64,000 nucleotides of DNA from Hirundichthys speculiger (lineage: Eukaryota; Chordata; Actinopteri; Beloniformes; Exocoetidae): positions 525,501 through 589,500 of the forward strand of contig JAGFBZ010001289.1 in NCBI GenBank assembly GCA_018398805.1, written 5' to 3'. Under the pieces are notes generated by a model. The model was not told the origin of the DNA. It saw only the letters and a program-made list of their open reading frames with translations, and did no database searches. Below are positions 34,026 through 64,000 of this stretch, piece after piece. Position 1 is the stretch's first letter. Every line of letters starts with the position of its first letter. Position numbers and translations under genes: made by a program.

Positions 34026-34456
34026 GGGAAGAAAAAAAAGGTTAGGTGTCTTTTTATACAGTGGATGCAAACTTATGGTTTCATCTTTATGTAGATTAGT
34101 ATGAAATATATTTTTGATAGAATATAGTATGCAATAAATTATTCTCCAGATATGCCAGATATTCTCTCATTAATTTGAATATTTTTATAATATTGTATCT
34201 ATAGTATAATACCACATGAATAATGAACATGACAGACGTTTTGTATACCAGAGAGGTTCCTTGCAAAATACCTTTGTATTTCAGTTCTGTGTTTAATTTT
34301 ACTGTTTTCATGAGGAAGATTCCAGAAATAATATCTTGACTTATAAACCAGACAATGCTTATTTCCCATAATTAATAGGGTTACAGTTAACTCTGCTGAA
34401 CAATCTTCTAATTCAGATAATTAGAACTGGAAGTTCACTGAGTTTTCACGCCTTCC

Positions 34457-34468
34457 CAAGATGGCGGC
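34457..34468 (+). promoter_or_regulatory. YY1-type site in the rmdn1 promoter region
   Basis: CAAGATGGCGGC, the consensus of YY1, typically found at or just downstream of start sites of TATA-less housekeeping promoters. It lies about 360 bases upstream of the rmdn1 start codon, in the right orientation. The transcription start itself cannot be seen. Confidence 0.55.
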
Positions 34469-34826
34469 GGTATTACCGCAGGCGCACTGGTAGCATGTAG
34501 TCGCTAGTGTTTAATATAGGAGGACGTTCAAGAAGGACAATCTGCAGTAGTCACCTAATTTTATTCTGACAGTCTCACGCGATGTCATAGGTACTCCCCA
34601 AAACTTTTTTAAGATACCTACATCTAACTACTATGTAACTTTAACACATATTTTCAAGTGTATTTTGTTTGTGCTTCAGTGTTTTCCAGTGTTGGCTTTT
34701 TTTTAAACGGTTTTTGTGTTCGCGCTCTTGAACACCACCTTCTTGTATTCGTGGGCTGGCGTCAGTCTGCTGTCGGCTTTCACGCCGCCACAGACTGCCC
34801 GCTTTAGTTTTTAGACTTATTTTGCA

Positions 34827-37800
34827 ATGGCAGGAAGAATCTTAACACGGTGTGTCAACAGAACTTTACTGGAGTTTGCGTCCGGCGCTAAAGCAGCTCC
34901 AAAACGAGGAGCAAACTACTACTACTGGACAACTTTACGAAGGACCGCCGGTGCTCTGAGCGTAAATACCGACGTCTTCTCATTCTAAGTCACCTGGTCA
35001 TTTGACAGGTTTTCCTGTAGCAGGCTCTTACATGTACACATATGTGTCCGTGCTCAGGAGCTACAGCTCTGGATCAGCGGTGCATAGACCAGAAGTAGAT
35101 GGGTCAGATGTAGGTCAAAGGGCATCGGAGCTGGGTTAGGGTTAGGGTTAGGGTTAGGGTGTGTTAATAACACATGTTCCTGAAAATTATAATGCTGCTG
35201 CGGGTGGTTATTTAACAGAATCTAAACAAACAGTCCAACGTGAGTTCAGTGAATATGAGTGAGTGCAGTGACCGAGCTCCGCTGACAGAACCGGGTTACT
35301 TTGGGTCAACTGAGACTCTTCATTGTCATCAGCCAAGAACGGTTTGTTTTCCTTCTTAGATCCTTTCCTTATGAGTCCTTTTTGTCATTTCCTCTCTTGT
35401 GCACAGAGTGGACGAGCTGCTCTCCTCCTGGGGCTCCCTGCACTGTCCTGTCTGGGTTATGGACTTTTCCACAGACTGCAGAGGTCAGCTTTGGTCTGGG
35501 CTTTAGAAAAAGGTACAGCCCTTGGCTCTGGGCCGCAGATACTTGAATGATCACAGTCTGCTGTCCAGATAGTGTATTTGAACACCAAATACAGCTTTAT
35601 GCACATGATCCATAATAACACGATCACTGATCATTTCAGTTGTAGCTGTGCGACTTAATTTGCTGTATTGTGTGTGTGAATAGAGGAGATTTTGGAGCAG
35701 GCCGACTACCTGTACAGCTGTGCAGAGACGGAGAAGCTTTACCAGCTACTACTGAACTACAAGGACAGGTGAGTTGAAGTGCAACTGTATGGAGCCCCGT
35801 TTGGGTCATAATTCAATGAATAAATGAGTCTATTATTATGAAATACAGGCGTTTTTATTATGAAATATGTATCCATTATTATGAAATGTTTCCCATTATT
35901 ATGAAAAAAATGTAATTATTATGAAACATATTTTATTATTATTCAATCTTAGTTTAATGCATAATAGTTTATTTCAGAATGGCTTTTTTTTTTAAATCTA
36001 AGAATGAGTTTTTACATAATTGCTTCGTTTTTCATAAGAATGAGCTTTTACATAATAATGACATTTTGCCAGTGGGCGGGACCAGTGGTTGACCCGCACA
36101 CTCATTGGCTGATCCTTCTCCATTCTACGCTCTGACATCAACTAGTTTTGGTCCGTGAGGTCCCGTTAGCAGCGGGCCGTGGCGTCATCAAGGTGCGCTC
36201 CTAGGTCCGATTGTAGCTATGGCAGCTTGGACTGAGCTACGGGAAACCTTGACGTTTCTTAGTCAATGTCAACTTTTAACCGTAAACTGAGGTGCATTCT
36301 GCCACCTACTGGCCTGGAGTATATACATTGCACCTCTCGCCCACTATCGATATTCACTGTTCTGTTGCTTATGCCTGAATGAAAGAGCAGCCAATCACAT
36401 AAATGGCTCCGCCCTCTCTGCTGTGATTGACACACACAAATCATTCTTATGAAAAACGAATCCATTATTATGTAAAAGCTCATTCTTATGAAAAATGAAT
36501 CCATTTATTTTATTGTTAAAAAAAAAAAGGGCCTTACTACAATGTTGAATTTCCCTTCTGGGATAAATATAGTATTTTTCATTTCATTATGTAAAAACTA
36601 ATTCTTATGAAAAAGTATCCATTATCATATAATGGAAAATATTTCATAATAATAGACTCATATATTCATTGAATTATGACCCAAACGGGGCTCCATACTC
36701 GTCATTTCACCACTTCCACATTTCTTTCACTTTGAGCGTCTGATCTCCATGAATGGTTGTCTAGTGAATATTATTTTGACTTTATGCTTTGTTTCCCCAC
36801 TGGGACCTTTCAATATCCATCCATCCATTATCTATACCCGTTTTATCCTTGAAGGGTCACGGGGATCTGCTGGAGTCTATCCCAGCCGTCTACAGGCGAA
36901 AGGCAGGGGTACACCCTGGACAGGTCGCCAGTCCATCGCAGACCTTTCAATATACTTATGTTTATTTAGATTTTATATTATCGTCACAGTCATCGGCTGC
37001 ATTTCCCAAAAACCACCACCAGAGGGGGCCGCAGCAAACCGTTTCATGGGCCAGAGTTGTGACCATATTGGAGTCAAATCATCAAGGGTGGACTAAAGTG
37101 ATGATCCGTAATGTACTTCAGTATAAGTTGACGTGGGTTGTGTGCGTCTCCATCCAGTGATGACGTGGAGTTCCTGTGGAGGCTCGCCCGGGCGTCTCGT
37201 GACCTGTCTGTCCTGCCCAACACCCAGGACCAACGGAGGAAGCAGCTGGTGTTTGAGGCCTTTGAATACGCAAAGAAAGGGCTGGAGAGAGACGACACAT
37301 GTTTCGCTGCACACAAAGTAAGACGGCCGGCTTTCTTACGAGTGTGTGTTTGCACTGGCAGGATTAACAAAGGTCCCCCCCCCCCCTTTACACAGTGGTA
37401 CGCCGTGTGTCTCAGTGATATTGGAGATTACGAAGGAGTCAAGGCTAAAATTGCAAGTTCATGCATCATAAGGGAACACCTGGAGGTGAGATGACATCTG
37501 ATGTGATATAATGATAGTTATGTTAATCCTAAAATGAGACATGTTACTTTTCTTCTAGAGGGCTGTGGAGCTCAACCCCAAAGACGCCACCTCATTCCAC
37601 ATATTAGGTCACTGGTGAGTCCCCCCACCATTAAAGGTTAATAGTTCAGAGAAAGTGAAGTTGAAAATGGATACAAAAACACAGCTCACAATGTATTTGC
37701 AACACTTTGAGCAGGAGCAGGACTGGGCAGGTTGTTGTAGCAGAGCTCAAAGACTCCTCATAGCAGTAGGGGTTGGCAGAAATGAAAAAACCCGTTTCTG

Positions 37801-39281
37801 AGGCCCAAATAAAGCTGGATGTGTTTAAAGAAGCTGTGAATCCATAAAGAGAGATTTAAAGTTTTTAGCGTTTAGGATGCCACATCATTAAACCTACCTA
37901 ATTTTCGTCTTAATGTAAATCAGGTTCCTGGACCTGGATGTTGGCAGCAGTGTTGGCATTTTTTTTAAAATCATGTTATAATGATTAAAACATGGAAAGT
38001 TGCAAGACAATGCAGCTGCAGCCACGCAGGGTGTACTTGGATGCATCAAGTACTTGAACTACATGCCAACATATATATTTTATGTTTTAGGTGTAAAATG
38101 CTCTTCATGGCATATTTAGCCATGTTTCTAATGTGTCTTTTATGATTAGCTTTAAACAAATAATTATGTTGTTCAAGAGCAGGTACAGCTGTCGTACAGT
38201 GCAACCATAGCAAAAGAGATGTTATGTATGAGATTTGGACTCCTCTCCTGCAGGTGCTTTGCTTTTGCTGAGTTGCCGTGGTATCAGCGCAAGCTGGCGG
38301 CTGTTATTTTCTCTACGCCACCTACGTCCACGTTCGAGGAGGTGAAGGTTTCTGTTTCCTGTGTTTCCTTAAATTTACAATAGCTGTCAGAGCAGCGTCA
38401 GGCTGAAGTGAAGCTGTCACTTGTCTTCGAGACAATTTAACATCTCTGTAAATTTTTAATCAATCGTTGTTGATGTGCTCATTTCAGGCCTTGGAGTTCT
38501 TCCTGAAAGCAGAGGAAGGTAAGAACAGAACGAAATCACTGAATAACTACAGCTGGCTTCACCTCAGATTCTGTGGAAGTTTGATCTTTTTGTTAATGTT
38601 TTAAAAATGCAACAAACCAATAAGTCAGTGATTCCCAAAGAGTGGGCCACGGCCCCCTGGTGGGCCGTCATAGTACTGCAGGTGAGCCGTGAGAGGTCAT
38701 TAAAATTAAACAAATGTTTTAAATCCTCGACCTTTTTAAAATACGTTTTTAATAACTGTAAAATATTCATGAGATTATTTAAAAAAAAAACATTAAGAAG
38801 TAATGAAACAAACCAGTTAAGTGTTATTCTACAACCGTCTTAACTTAATATGGCAAGTGACATGTTATTTGTTGACCCCTTACATTAATATCAGAACATA
38901 ATTTCTAGTTCTATATGTTGATCAGTTGTAATTAAAGGTTTGGGTGGGCCGCAGAGATTTTTCATTTCAAATTGGGACTTGGTATTCTGAAGTTTGAGAA
39001 TGGCTGCAATAAGTGATTGTGGTTTATTTCTCCCAGTTGACCCAAACTTCTACAGTAAGAACCTGCTGATGCTCGGGAAGACGTACCTGGCTTTGAATGA
39101 CAGGCAGAAAGCGCTGCTCTGGCTCACCAAAGCAAAAGATTTTCCTGCTCACACTGTGGAAGACGAGGAGGTACGCACACAGATCTATTTACTGCTCAAC
39201 TGCGAACCATCATGTGACCGTTTGTTTGTTCCTCTGCAGGTCCATAAAGAAGCTGTGGAGCTGTTGAAGAAGCTGGGATAA
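34827..39281 (+). CDS. rmdn1: Regulator of microtubule dynamics protein 1, 10 coding exons
   Basis: TPR-like protein of the RMD family (FAM82B), reported with microtubules, spindle poles and mitochondria. Exons: 34827-34961, 35407-35512, 35684-35768, 37158-37317, 37396-37485, 37559-37614, 38254-38341, 38488-38518, 39037-39170, 39240-39281. All introns are GT-AG and phases agree; the total is 927 nt, 308 residues (human about 314). The N-terminus MAGRILTRCVNRTLLEF is basic and could be a mitochondrial presequence. Exon 2 has a hydrophobic AALLLGLPALSCLGYGLF stretch. The family core follows: EEILEQADYLYSCAETEKLY, WRLARASRDLS, FEYAKKGLERDDTCFAAHKW, ERAVELNPKDATSFHILGHW, CFAFAELPWYQRKLAAVIFS, DPNFYSKNLLMLGKTYLAL, and the end EAVELLKKLG. 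Transposons crowd several introns. Introns 4 (78 nt) and 9 (69 nt) are stop-free multiples of three. No frame damage seen. Confidence 0.96.
35133..35160 (+). repeat. Interstitial telomere-like repeat (GGGTTA)
   Basis: Four and a half perfect GGGTTA units in rmdn1 intron 1. Confidence 0.95.
35788..36697. mobile_element. Foldback MITE in rmdn1 intron 3
   Basis: A 910-bp element whose ends (tatggagccccgtttgggtc and its inverse) pair over about 55 bases. The symmetry continues through repeated attattatgaaa and ttcttatgaaaaa words on both sides, leaving a unique centre at about 36065-36430. Flanking TA is the likely target duplication. The left end begins 19 bases after the exon 3 boundary. Confidence 0.8.
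36820..36945 (-). repeat. Teleost dispersed repeat fragment, reverse orientation
   Basis: Starts with (atcc)n and includes gggatctgctggagtctatc, the reverse of the repeat end at 1560-1620. Lies in rmdn1 intron 3. Confidence 0.7.
38626..39006 (+). mobile_element. hAT MITE, family 'cagtgattcccaaa', copy 2
   Basis: A 381-bp element with ends cagtgattcccaaag and tttgagaatggctg. Identical 8-bp flanks caataagt at 38618-38625 and 39007-39014. It ends 30 bases before the start of rmdn1 exon 9, so it must sit at or beside the branch-point region of that intron. Confidence 0.85.
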
Positions 39282-39381
39282 CTCTCTCATCAGAGGCTGT
39301 TAGATAGTAAAATAGTCACACATGAAACATCAGTGCTTTAAAGAGAAATCAATATCAGTTCATTTACTTTGTAAGTACAAT

Positions 39382-40040
39382 TAGGGGTGCACGATAACTA
39401 TCGGGCCGATAAGTCCGATATCATGACGAATAGCCCCGATAACATATATATTTCTGTCAACACGGCAGTTTCCTCGCTCCCTCTGAGCCTTGAATGAGCG
39501 GCAGTGAATGTTATGTTCAAGTAACGTCTGCATAATCAGAAAAACGATTACTCAATCAGGAAAATCAAGAATACCCCTCATGCCAGAAAACAACTCGTTA
39601 ACTCGGTCATAATTTTGGTAGTTGCTGACTTTAATTGATATTCACAGTATTCTCCCACATGTTACACATAAAAAAAGAAAAAATAGAAAAAGGCTGAAAG
39701 AACGACTAGCAAACGAGGAAACGTGGGGATTTACGTTACACCTTGAATGCAGCCTGCAGCACAGCATACTGATCACAACAAACATGGCGGCGTGGAACTT
39801 CGTTAAAGTTTCAGAAGAAGATAGTTTGGTGGTTATTTGTGACAAATCCTCCGAGTGAATTCTACGAGGAGGGAAGCACAAAATAAATATCTGTTCATTT
39901 AAAGAGTCAAAACTATTTTTGATATTGTTCATAGTATTGATGTAATGATCTTAGGTATATGTGTGTGTTATCAGTATCGGCCTTTAGGAGCTGAAAGTTA
40001 TCGGTTATCGGTTTTAAAAAATAGTTATCGTGCATCCCTA
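39382..40040 (+). mobile_element. hAT element (gtgcacgataac family), copy 2
   Basis: Ends taggggtgcacgataacta and tagttatcgtgcatcccta. Identical 8-bp flanks agtacaat at 39374-39381 and 40041-40048. It contains the start of a BED-finger-like frame (MAAWNFVKVSEEDSLVVICD, 39783-39842), as in ZBED-type hAT transposases. The rest of a transposase is missing. It lies about 100 bases downstream of the rmdn1 stop and may supply its 3' end (an aataaa occurs at about 39883). Confidence 0.85.
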
Positions 40041-40049
40041 AGTACAATA

Positions 40050-42590
40050 TGCCATTCTTGAAACAGGAGTGGTAAAGAGGGTGTATGGCAGATCAATGCC
40101 TTTATACTCATATCCACTTTCCTCTTAGTGATGTCACTGGAGGCAGGTAGCAGGTGTGTGCTGAGCTATACACATGAAAATTTATTTTTTAACCCACTGT
40201 TGTGCTCACTGGAAAGAATATAATTCTAGAGAAGCAGTGTGATAAAGAGCTCATCACTTGTAATCTAGAAACATTTTCACAAAACTTCCCATCAATTTCT
40301 TTGAGATCTTTAAGTGTACACGTTTGCAATTATGTTTTAACTAAATACAAGGTGTCCTTTCAGCCAAGGATGGTGCATTTGTCTGTCTTTTGCAACCTAA
40401 TCGACCCGTTCTGATGAGGTTTTCTGCTGAAACATTGACCACACCTGGCTGCCAGCTCGTTCAGGTGAACTGCTCCAACGCTGCAACTGACGCCTCTTTT
40501 GTGTCGACAACACCTTGAGATTCAGAATGATCTCGAGGTTTATGTTCAGAACATTTTAACACTTGAGTGCAAAATTCAAACAATGAACCCAAAGTCACAC
40601 ATAAATGAGAGGGTACCGCCAGTGAGGGGGTTTACTCATTTATTTGTATCTCATAAATCCATCTCTCCATTTAAAATGGGCGAAAGCAGATTAAAAATGA
40701 ATCTTCTATACACATCTCCTGTAAAGGGGCATTCTGTACAGTGTAGTTGGTGTTTACAGTGTGTATCTACACGCGATATGTTACAGTTTGGACTTGTTTC
40801 AAGTGGCCTAAACCACAGATACATAATCAATCAGCACTGATTTCTGGAAGTGTCCAGATAATACGTGATCTCCTCCAGCTGCGACCAAGGCAACCTGAAA
40901 CGTCCCGGCTATTTCTGATAAGAACAAAGGCATCACAGATTTCCATTAGTGGAGTGGCGGCTCTGAGTAGTTAATTATAATATTTAAGTACTTCATTTAC
41001 TGTCTATACATTGAATATTCACAGACACAGTTGATTTTCTTTGATAACAGGTTTTCTGTCCGAAAGGAAGCACAAAGTTATGCAATTTCGATGTCTCTCA
41101 AATGTGGGCTCCCTTCGCCACAGTAAGAGTTTCTCTTCACGCCGTAATCCCTTGTTGCAGCTCTTCCACTTAGCCAGCCGAATACATGTTATTTACATGA
41201 CTGATCACAAGCTTCTCTGAGACGAGGGGAAAGCAGCTTGCTGTCATTTGCAGTGGTCTGACAAAAACACAGAACCAGAGAAAACGACATCCTCATGCCA
41301 CTGCCAAAGCCGCCGCCTTTCTTCCTGCGCAACCAACTGAAAGAACGAGCACCAGAGTCGTCATGATGTCCCTTGAAGCGTTTGAAGAAATGACAGACCA
41401 GAGTGTGGGTGCAAGAGTAAAAACATCACAAAAATGTGGTACTTTATCAGGCATGCTGCTAAAGAGATGCACCATGGGAAGCTTGCATGTCGTATCTGAT
41501 GTACTTATTTTCCAGATAAAGCCCTCTCAGCTCAGAAGTTGAGGATGAGGCTAAAAGCGAGCTAAATAAATTCAACAGCGTCTCTAAACTGTCCTGAAGG
41601 GCATTCTGGGTAGCTACGCAGCCAAACAGCAGATTTCCTTCCACACAGGTGGTTTCACTCAGTTCTGCCTTCATGCAGTGTTTGCATGCTTGCACATGTT
41701 GCTTTCAAGACATAAACGTGAGTTGTTTCTTCTCACCGCAGACATATCTTTACCTGGACACCACCATTGTGGCTAAACAACAAATAGTCCCAGAACCTAA
41801 TTTTTCCTTTTCATCTGGTACACGTCACATTACAGCCGTGTGTAAGGTGAGAAGCACCTGCAGAAACATTTGTCAGCGATAACACGTTGAGCTAAAGGAT
41901 CAAAAATAACTCCAGTCTGAGGTTATGGGGCAAGAAATCATTAGTGCCATCAACTGGAACGGCTTCTGGAGACTTGTCTTTTGTCTGGTTTCTGGATTTA
42001 AAGCAATTATTAGTGTCTCATTTTAGTGGGTGTAAATGACCAGACCTGCCTACTGTTGCATCAGGTGTGCAGCAGGCTGCAGTCTCTGCGGCCTCCAACA
42101 TGTCCGTCTCTCCTGTAGGAACTGCCGACTGTCACCACACAAACTGGAGGTTTTACTGGGCTGGTGTCCATCATCTCACTGGGAGCAGTGGTACCGATGC
42201 TTCACACCAGTGCCACGTGACGAACATGGTGGCATTGCTCAGAGACAGTATCATGCTAAAATGTAGGTGCGTGCACGTGGTGGCGGAGGGTGGCCACGGC
42301 AGCAGTCTTTGTAGGCAGCATGCAAGCACGCAACAATGTCCCAACTGTGGGGAGTCCAACAGGAAAGGGAGTTTTAGGCACCAGAACCCCAACACTCTGC
42401 TTTTTTCCTTTTAAAAGCTCTATAGAACTAGAGCTCCATAAGAAGATTGCGCTTCAACTATAAAATCCTCTCAAAAAACACTTTGTCTCTTTTTAAAAGC
42501 CAGTCAGCGACGGGGAAGATATTTAAAAAATATTAATAATTTCTGTTTTCAAACAGTAGAGCACAAAGCTGAAAAGCTTGCATATTTTCA
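40050..42590. other. Convergent intergenic region between rmdn1 and wwp1
   Basis: No exon recognised. A few open frames of 75-115 codons occur on both strands (for example 42067-42414 plus, 41695-41459 minus), without a known domain, coding context or splice signals that I can defend. Confidence 0.45.
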
Positions 42591-42597
42591 TGACAGA

Positions 42598-42620
42598 ATA
42601 CATATATATATATATATACC

Positions 42621-42684
<64 letters not shown>

Positions 42685-42713
42685 CACTATATAAAACACA
42701 CACACACACACAC

Positions 42714-42778
<65 letters not shown>

Positions 42779-42806
42779 ACACACACACATATACACACAT
42801 ATACAA
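42598..42806. repeat. (TA)n/(CA)n microsatellite block 1
   Basis: Interrupted TA and CA runs that replace the left end of the MITE at 42811-43133. Tyrosine/isoleucine-rich frames here are not genes. Confidence 0.95.
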
Positions 42807-42810
42807 TACA

Positions 42811-43133
42811 GTTTTCTTGTTCATTTTAATGCCTGGTACAACTAAAGGTACATTTGTTTGGACAAACATAACGATAACCACAAAGATTGCTCATAAGAGT
42901 TTTATTTAAGAGCTGATATCTTTCCATTTTCCATGGTTTTCTTGATTATTACCTAAATCACTTAAGTTTTTACATCAATAGCTATGGCGTACTGCCAAAA
43001 ACACTGCTTTTATGCATTCAGTGTTTTCTTTTCTGTCTGTTTTAGTCACATGATGACGTTTAGTGGTACCAAGTATTAAAATGAACAAGAAAGTGAAGAA
43101 AAAATGGTGGTCTAATAATTTTTTCTATGACTG
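42811..43133. mobile_element. Tc1/mariner-type MITE, copy 2 (inverted, left end lost)
   Basis: Reverse complement of the element at 13764-14129, with the right end ggtggtctaataatttttt...tatgactg followed by TA. The first about 40 bases at the left are missing, where the microsatellite begins. Confidence 0.8.
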
Positions 43134-43430
<297 letters not shown>

Positions 43431-43612
43431 TATATGAGGGCTGGGAAATGGGATTGCGGCAAAAATTATGCAGCAAATAAGGATTTGGTTTTAAATGATA
43501 AAATAGCTTATATACAGTACATTGGTGGTTATCTTGTGCAACTTTAGTTTTGTTTTGTTGGCTGAATAAACAGCAAGGGTGAAGAGAGGCAAACGCAAGA
43601 GGACTCATCCCT

Positions 43613-63403
<19,791 letters not shown>

Positions 63404-64000
63404 CTGCAGACAGAATAAGACAATGGTGCTTTTGACTCATCACTTAATTTGTCCATGATTTGTCCTTGGAACAAATACTTGCCCTTTACATGTCTGGTGA
63501 CCCACAAATTAATATTCTCCCATCAGTATTAGCTCAGCATAGGCTGCCCTTCACAGTACACAGCACATTAATGCTCTCCCATTACTTCTGAGTATCTCTC
63601 CAGGGAGTTGGGCTGAGGTGCTGACAGCAGCAGTGATTTCAGGGCCTACTTGATGTAAATTAATCTACTGCTCTTCTGTGTTGTTCACTGCAACCACATG
63701 ATCCATGAAGAACACAAGCTTAAAGAAGCCTGACACCATCCCCAGCAACACAATTTAATTCTCAGCTTGATAAATGCATTACCCTACTGGTCGGATAATT
63801 CCCTGTTCAATCCACATTCGATGCTAATCTGTACAAGATTTTATCTACACATAACACATTATTCTAAGATATTAAGTGAATTATGATCACAAATGTCAGA
63901 ATGACAAATTACAAAGTCATGCAGATTGTCCCTCAAACACACACAATTCAAGAACTTTATTAATTTGATTTTAAGACCAAATAAGTTACTATCACATAGA
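63404..64000 (-). other. wwp1 intron, no exon seen
   Basis: Upstream intron of wwp1. No C2-domain exon or recognisable repeat was found in these 600 bases; the 5' half of the gene must lie beyond the window. Confidence 0.6.

Larger units (their letters stand above)
31640..34085 (+). mobile_element. Sleeping-Beauty-like Tc1 relic split by two LINE tails
   Basis: Salmonid-type Tc1 transposase remnants: HEKAGLQLENVQED, then HVLWSDKTNIELFGHNDYYIWRKW, and downstream wkspdl-type sequence at 32600-32640. The element is interrupted at 31911-32254 and again at about 32933-34025 by pieces ending in (TTGAA)n. The outer parts (agtttacatacactc near 31651 and gtgtctttttatacagtgg near 34047) match Tc1 end regions. 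Many stops; not functional. Confidence 0.75.

Noticed and set aside
42067..42414. 115-codon plus-strand frame between rmdn1 and wwp1
   Set aside because: No domain, no supporting splice or promoter context, overlapping frames on both strands; likely chance.

Overview
This window is nuclear DNA from a teleost fish. Three spliced vertebrate genes can be read in full or in part: cpne3 (copine-3, minus strand, 9855-19227), rmdn1 (regulator of microtubule dynamics 1, plus strand, 34827-39281) and wwp1 (HECT-type ubiquitin ligase, minus strand, from 43613 to beyond the right part of the window). The order WWP1 - RMDN1 - CPNE3, with rmdn1 and wwp1 tail to tail and rmdn1 and cpne3 head to head, is the order known for human 8q21, so the block is conserved and only its orientation differs. 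The fish assignment rests on the repeats: Sleeping-Beauty-like Tc1 relics, hAT MITEs with 8-bp target duplications, fish-type LINEs with GATG tails, tRNA-derived SINEs and many (CA)n/(TA)n tracts.

Layout. 0-9.5 kb: no host gene; a Tc1 relic, an L1-type ORF1 relic, then a 6-kb stack of nested DNA transposons (two outer elements back to back at 3.42-9.52 kb, with hAT elements inside each). 9.6-19.2 kb: cpne3, 15 coding exons, complete and in frame. 19.2-34.4 kb: intergenic space between the divergent promoters of cpne3 and rmdn1, almost wholly repeats (a 174-bp palindrome with a 129-bp tandem unit, several hAT elements with exact target duplications, L1 and LINE relics, telomere-like repeats, long homopolymers, and a Tc1 copy interrupted by two LINE tails). 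34.4-39.3 kb: rmdn1, 10 coding exons, intact. 39.4-43.5 kb: convergent intergenic space with one clean hAT copy and large microsatellites. 43.6-63.4 kb: the 3' part of wwp1 (Ser/Thr linker, four WW domains, whole HECT domain, 17 exons), with a four-deep transposon nest in one intron.

Functionally the three genes do not form a pathway. Copine-3 is a calcium-dependent phospholipid-binding protein, RMDN1 a TPR-like microtubule- or mitochondria-associated protein, and WWP1 a NEDD4-family E3 ligase that binds PY motifs through its WW domains. They are an old linkage group, not an operon.

The most notable observations are two separate frame breaks in otherwise perfectly conserved wwp1 exons (one in the linker just before WW1, one in the HECT domain); two short rmdn1 introns that are both multiples of three and free of stops; hAT and foldback elements packed to within 20-50 bases of splice sites in cpne3 and rmdn1; and the palindromic array upstream of cpne3. 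I found no convincing new multi-gene system.
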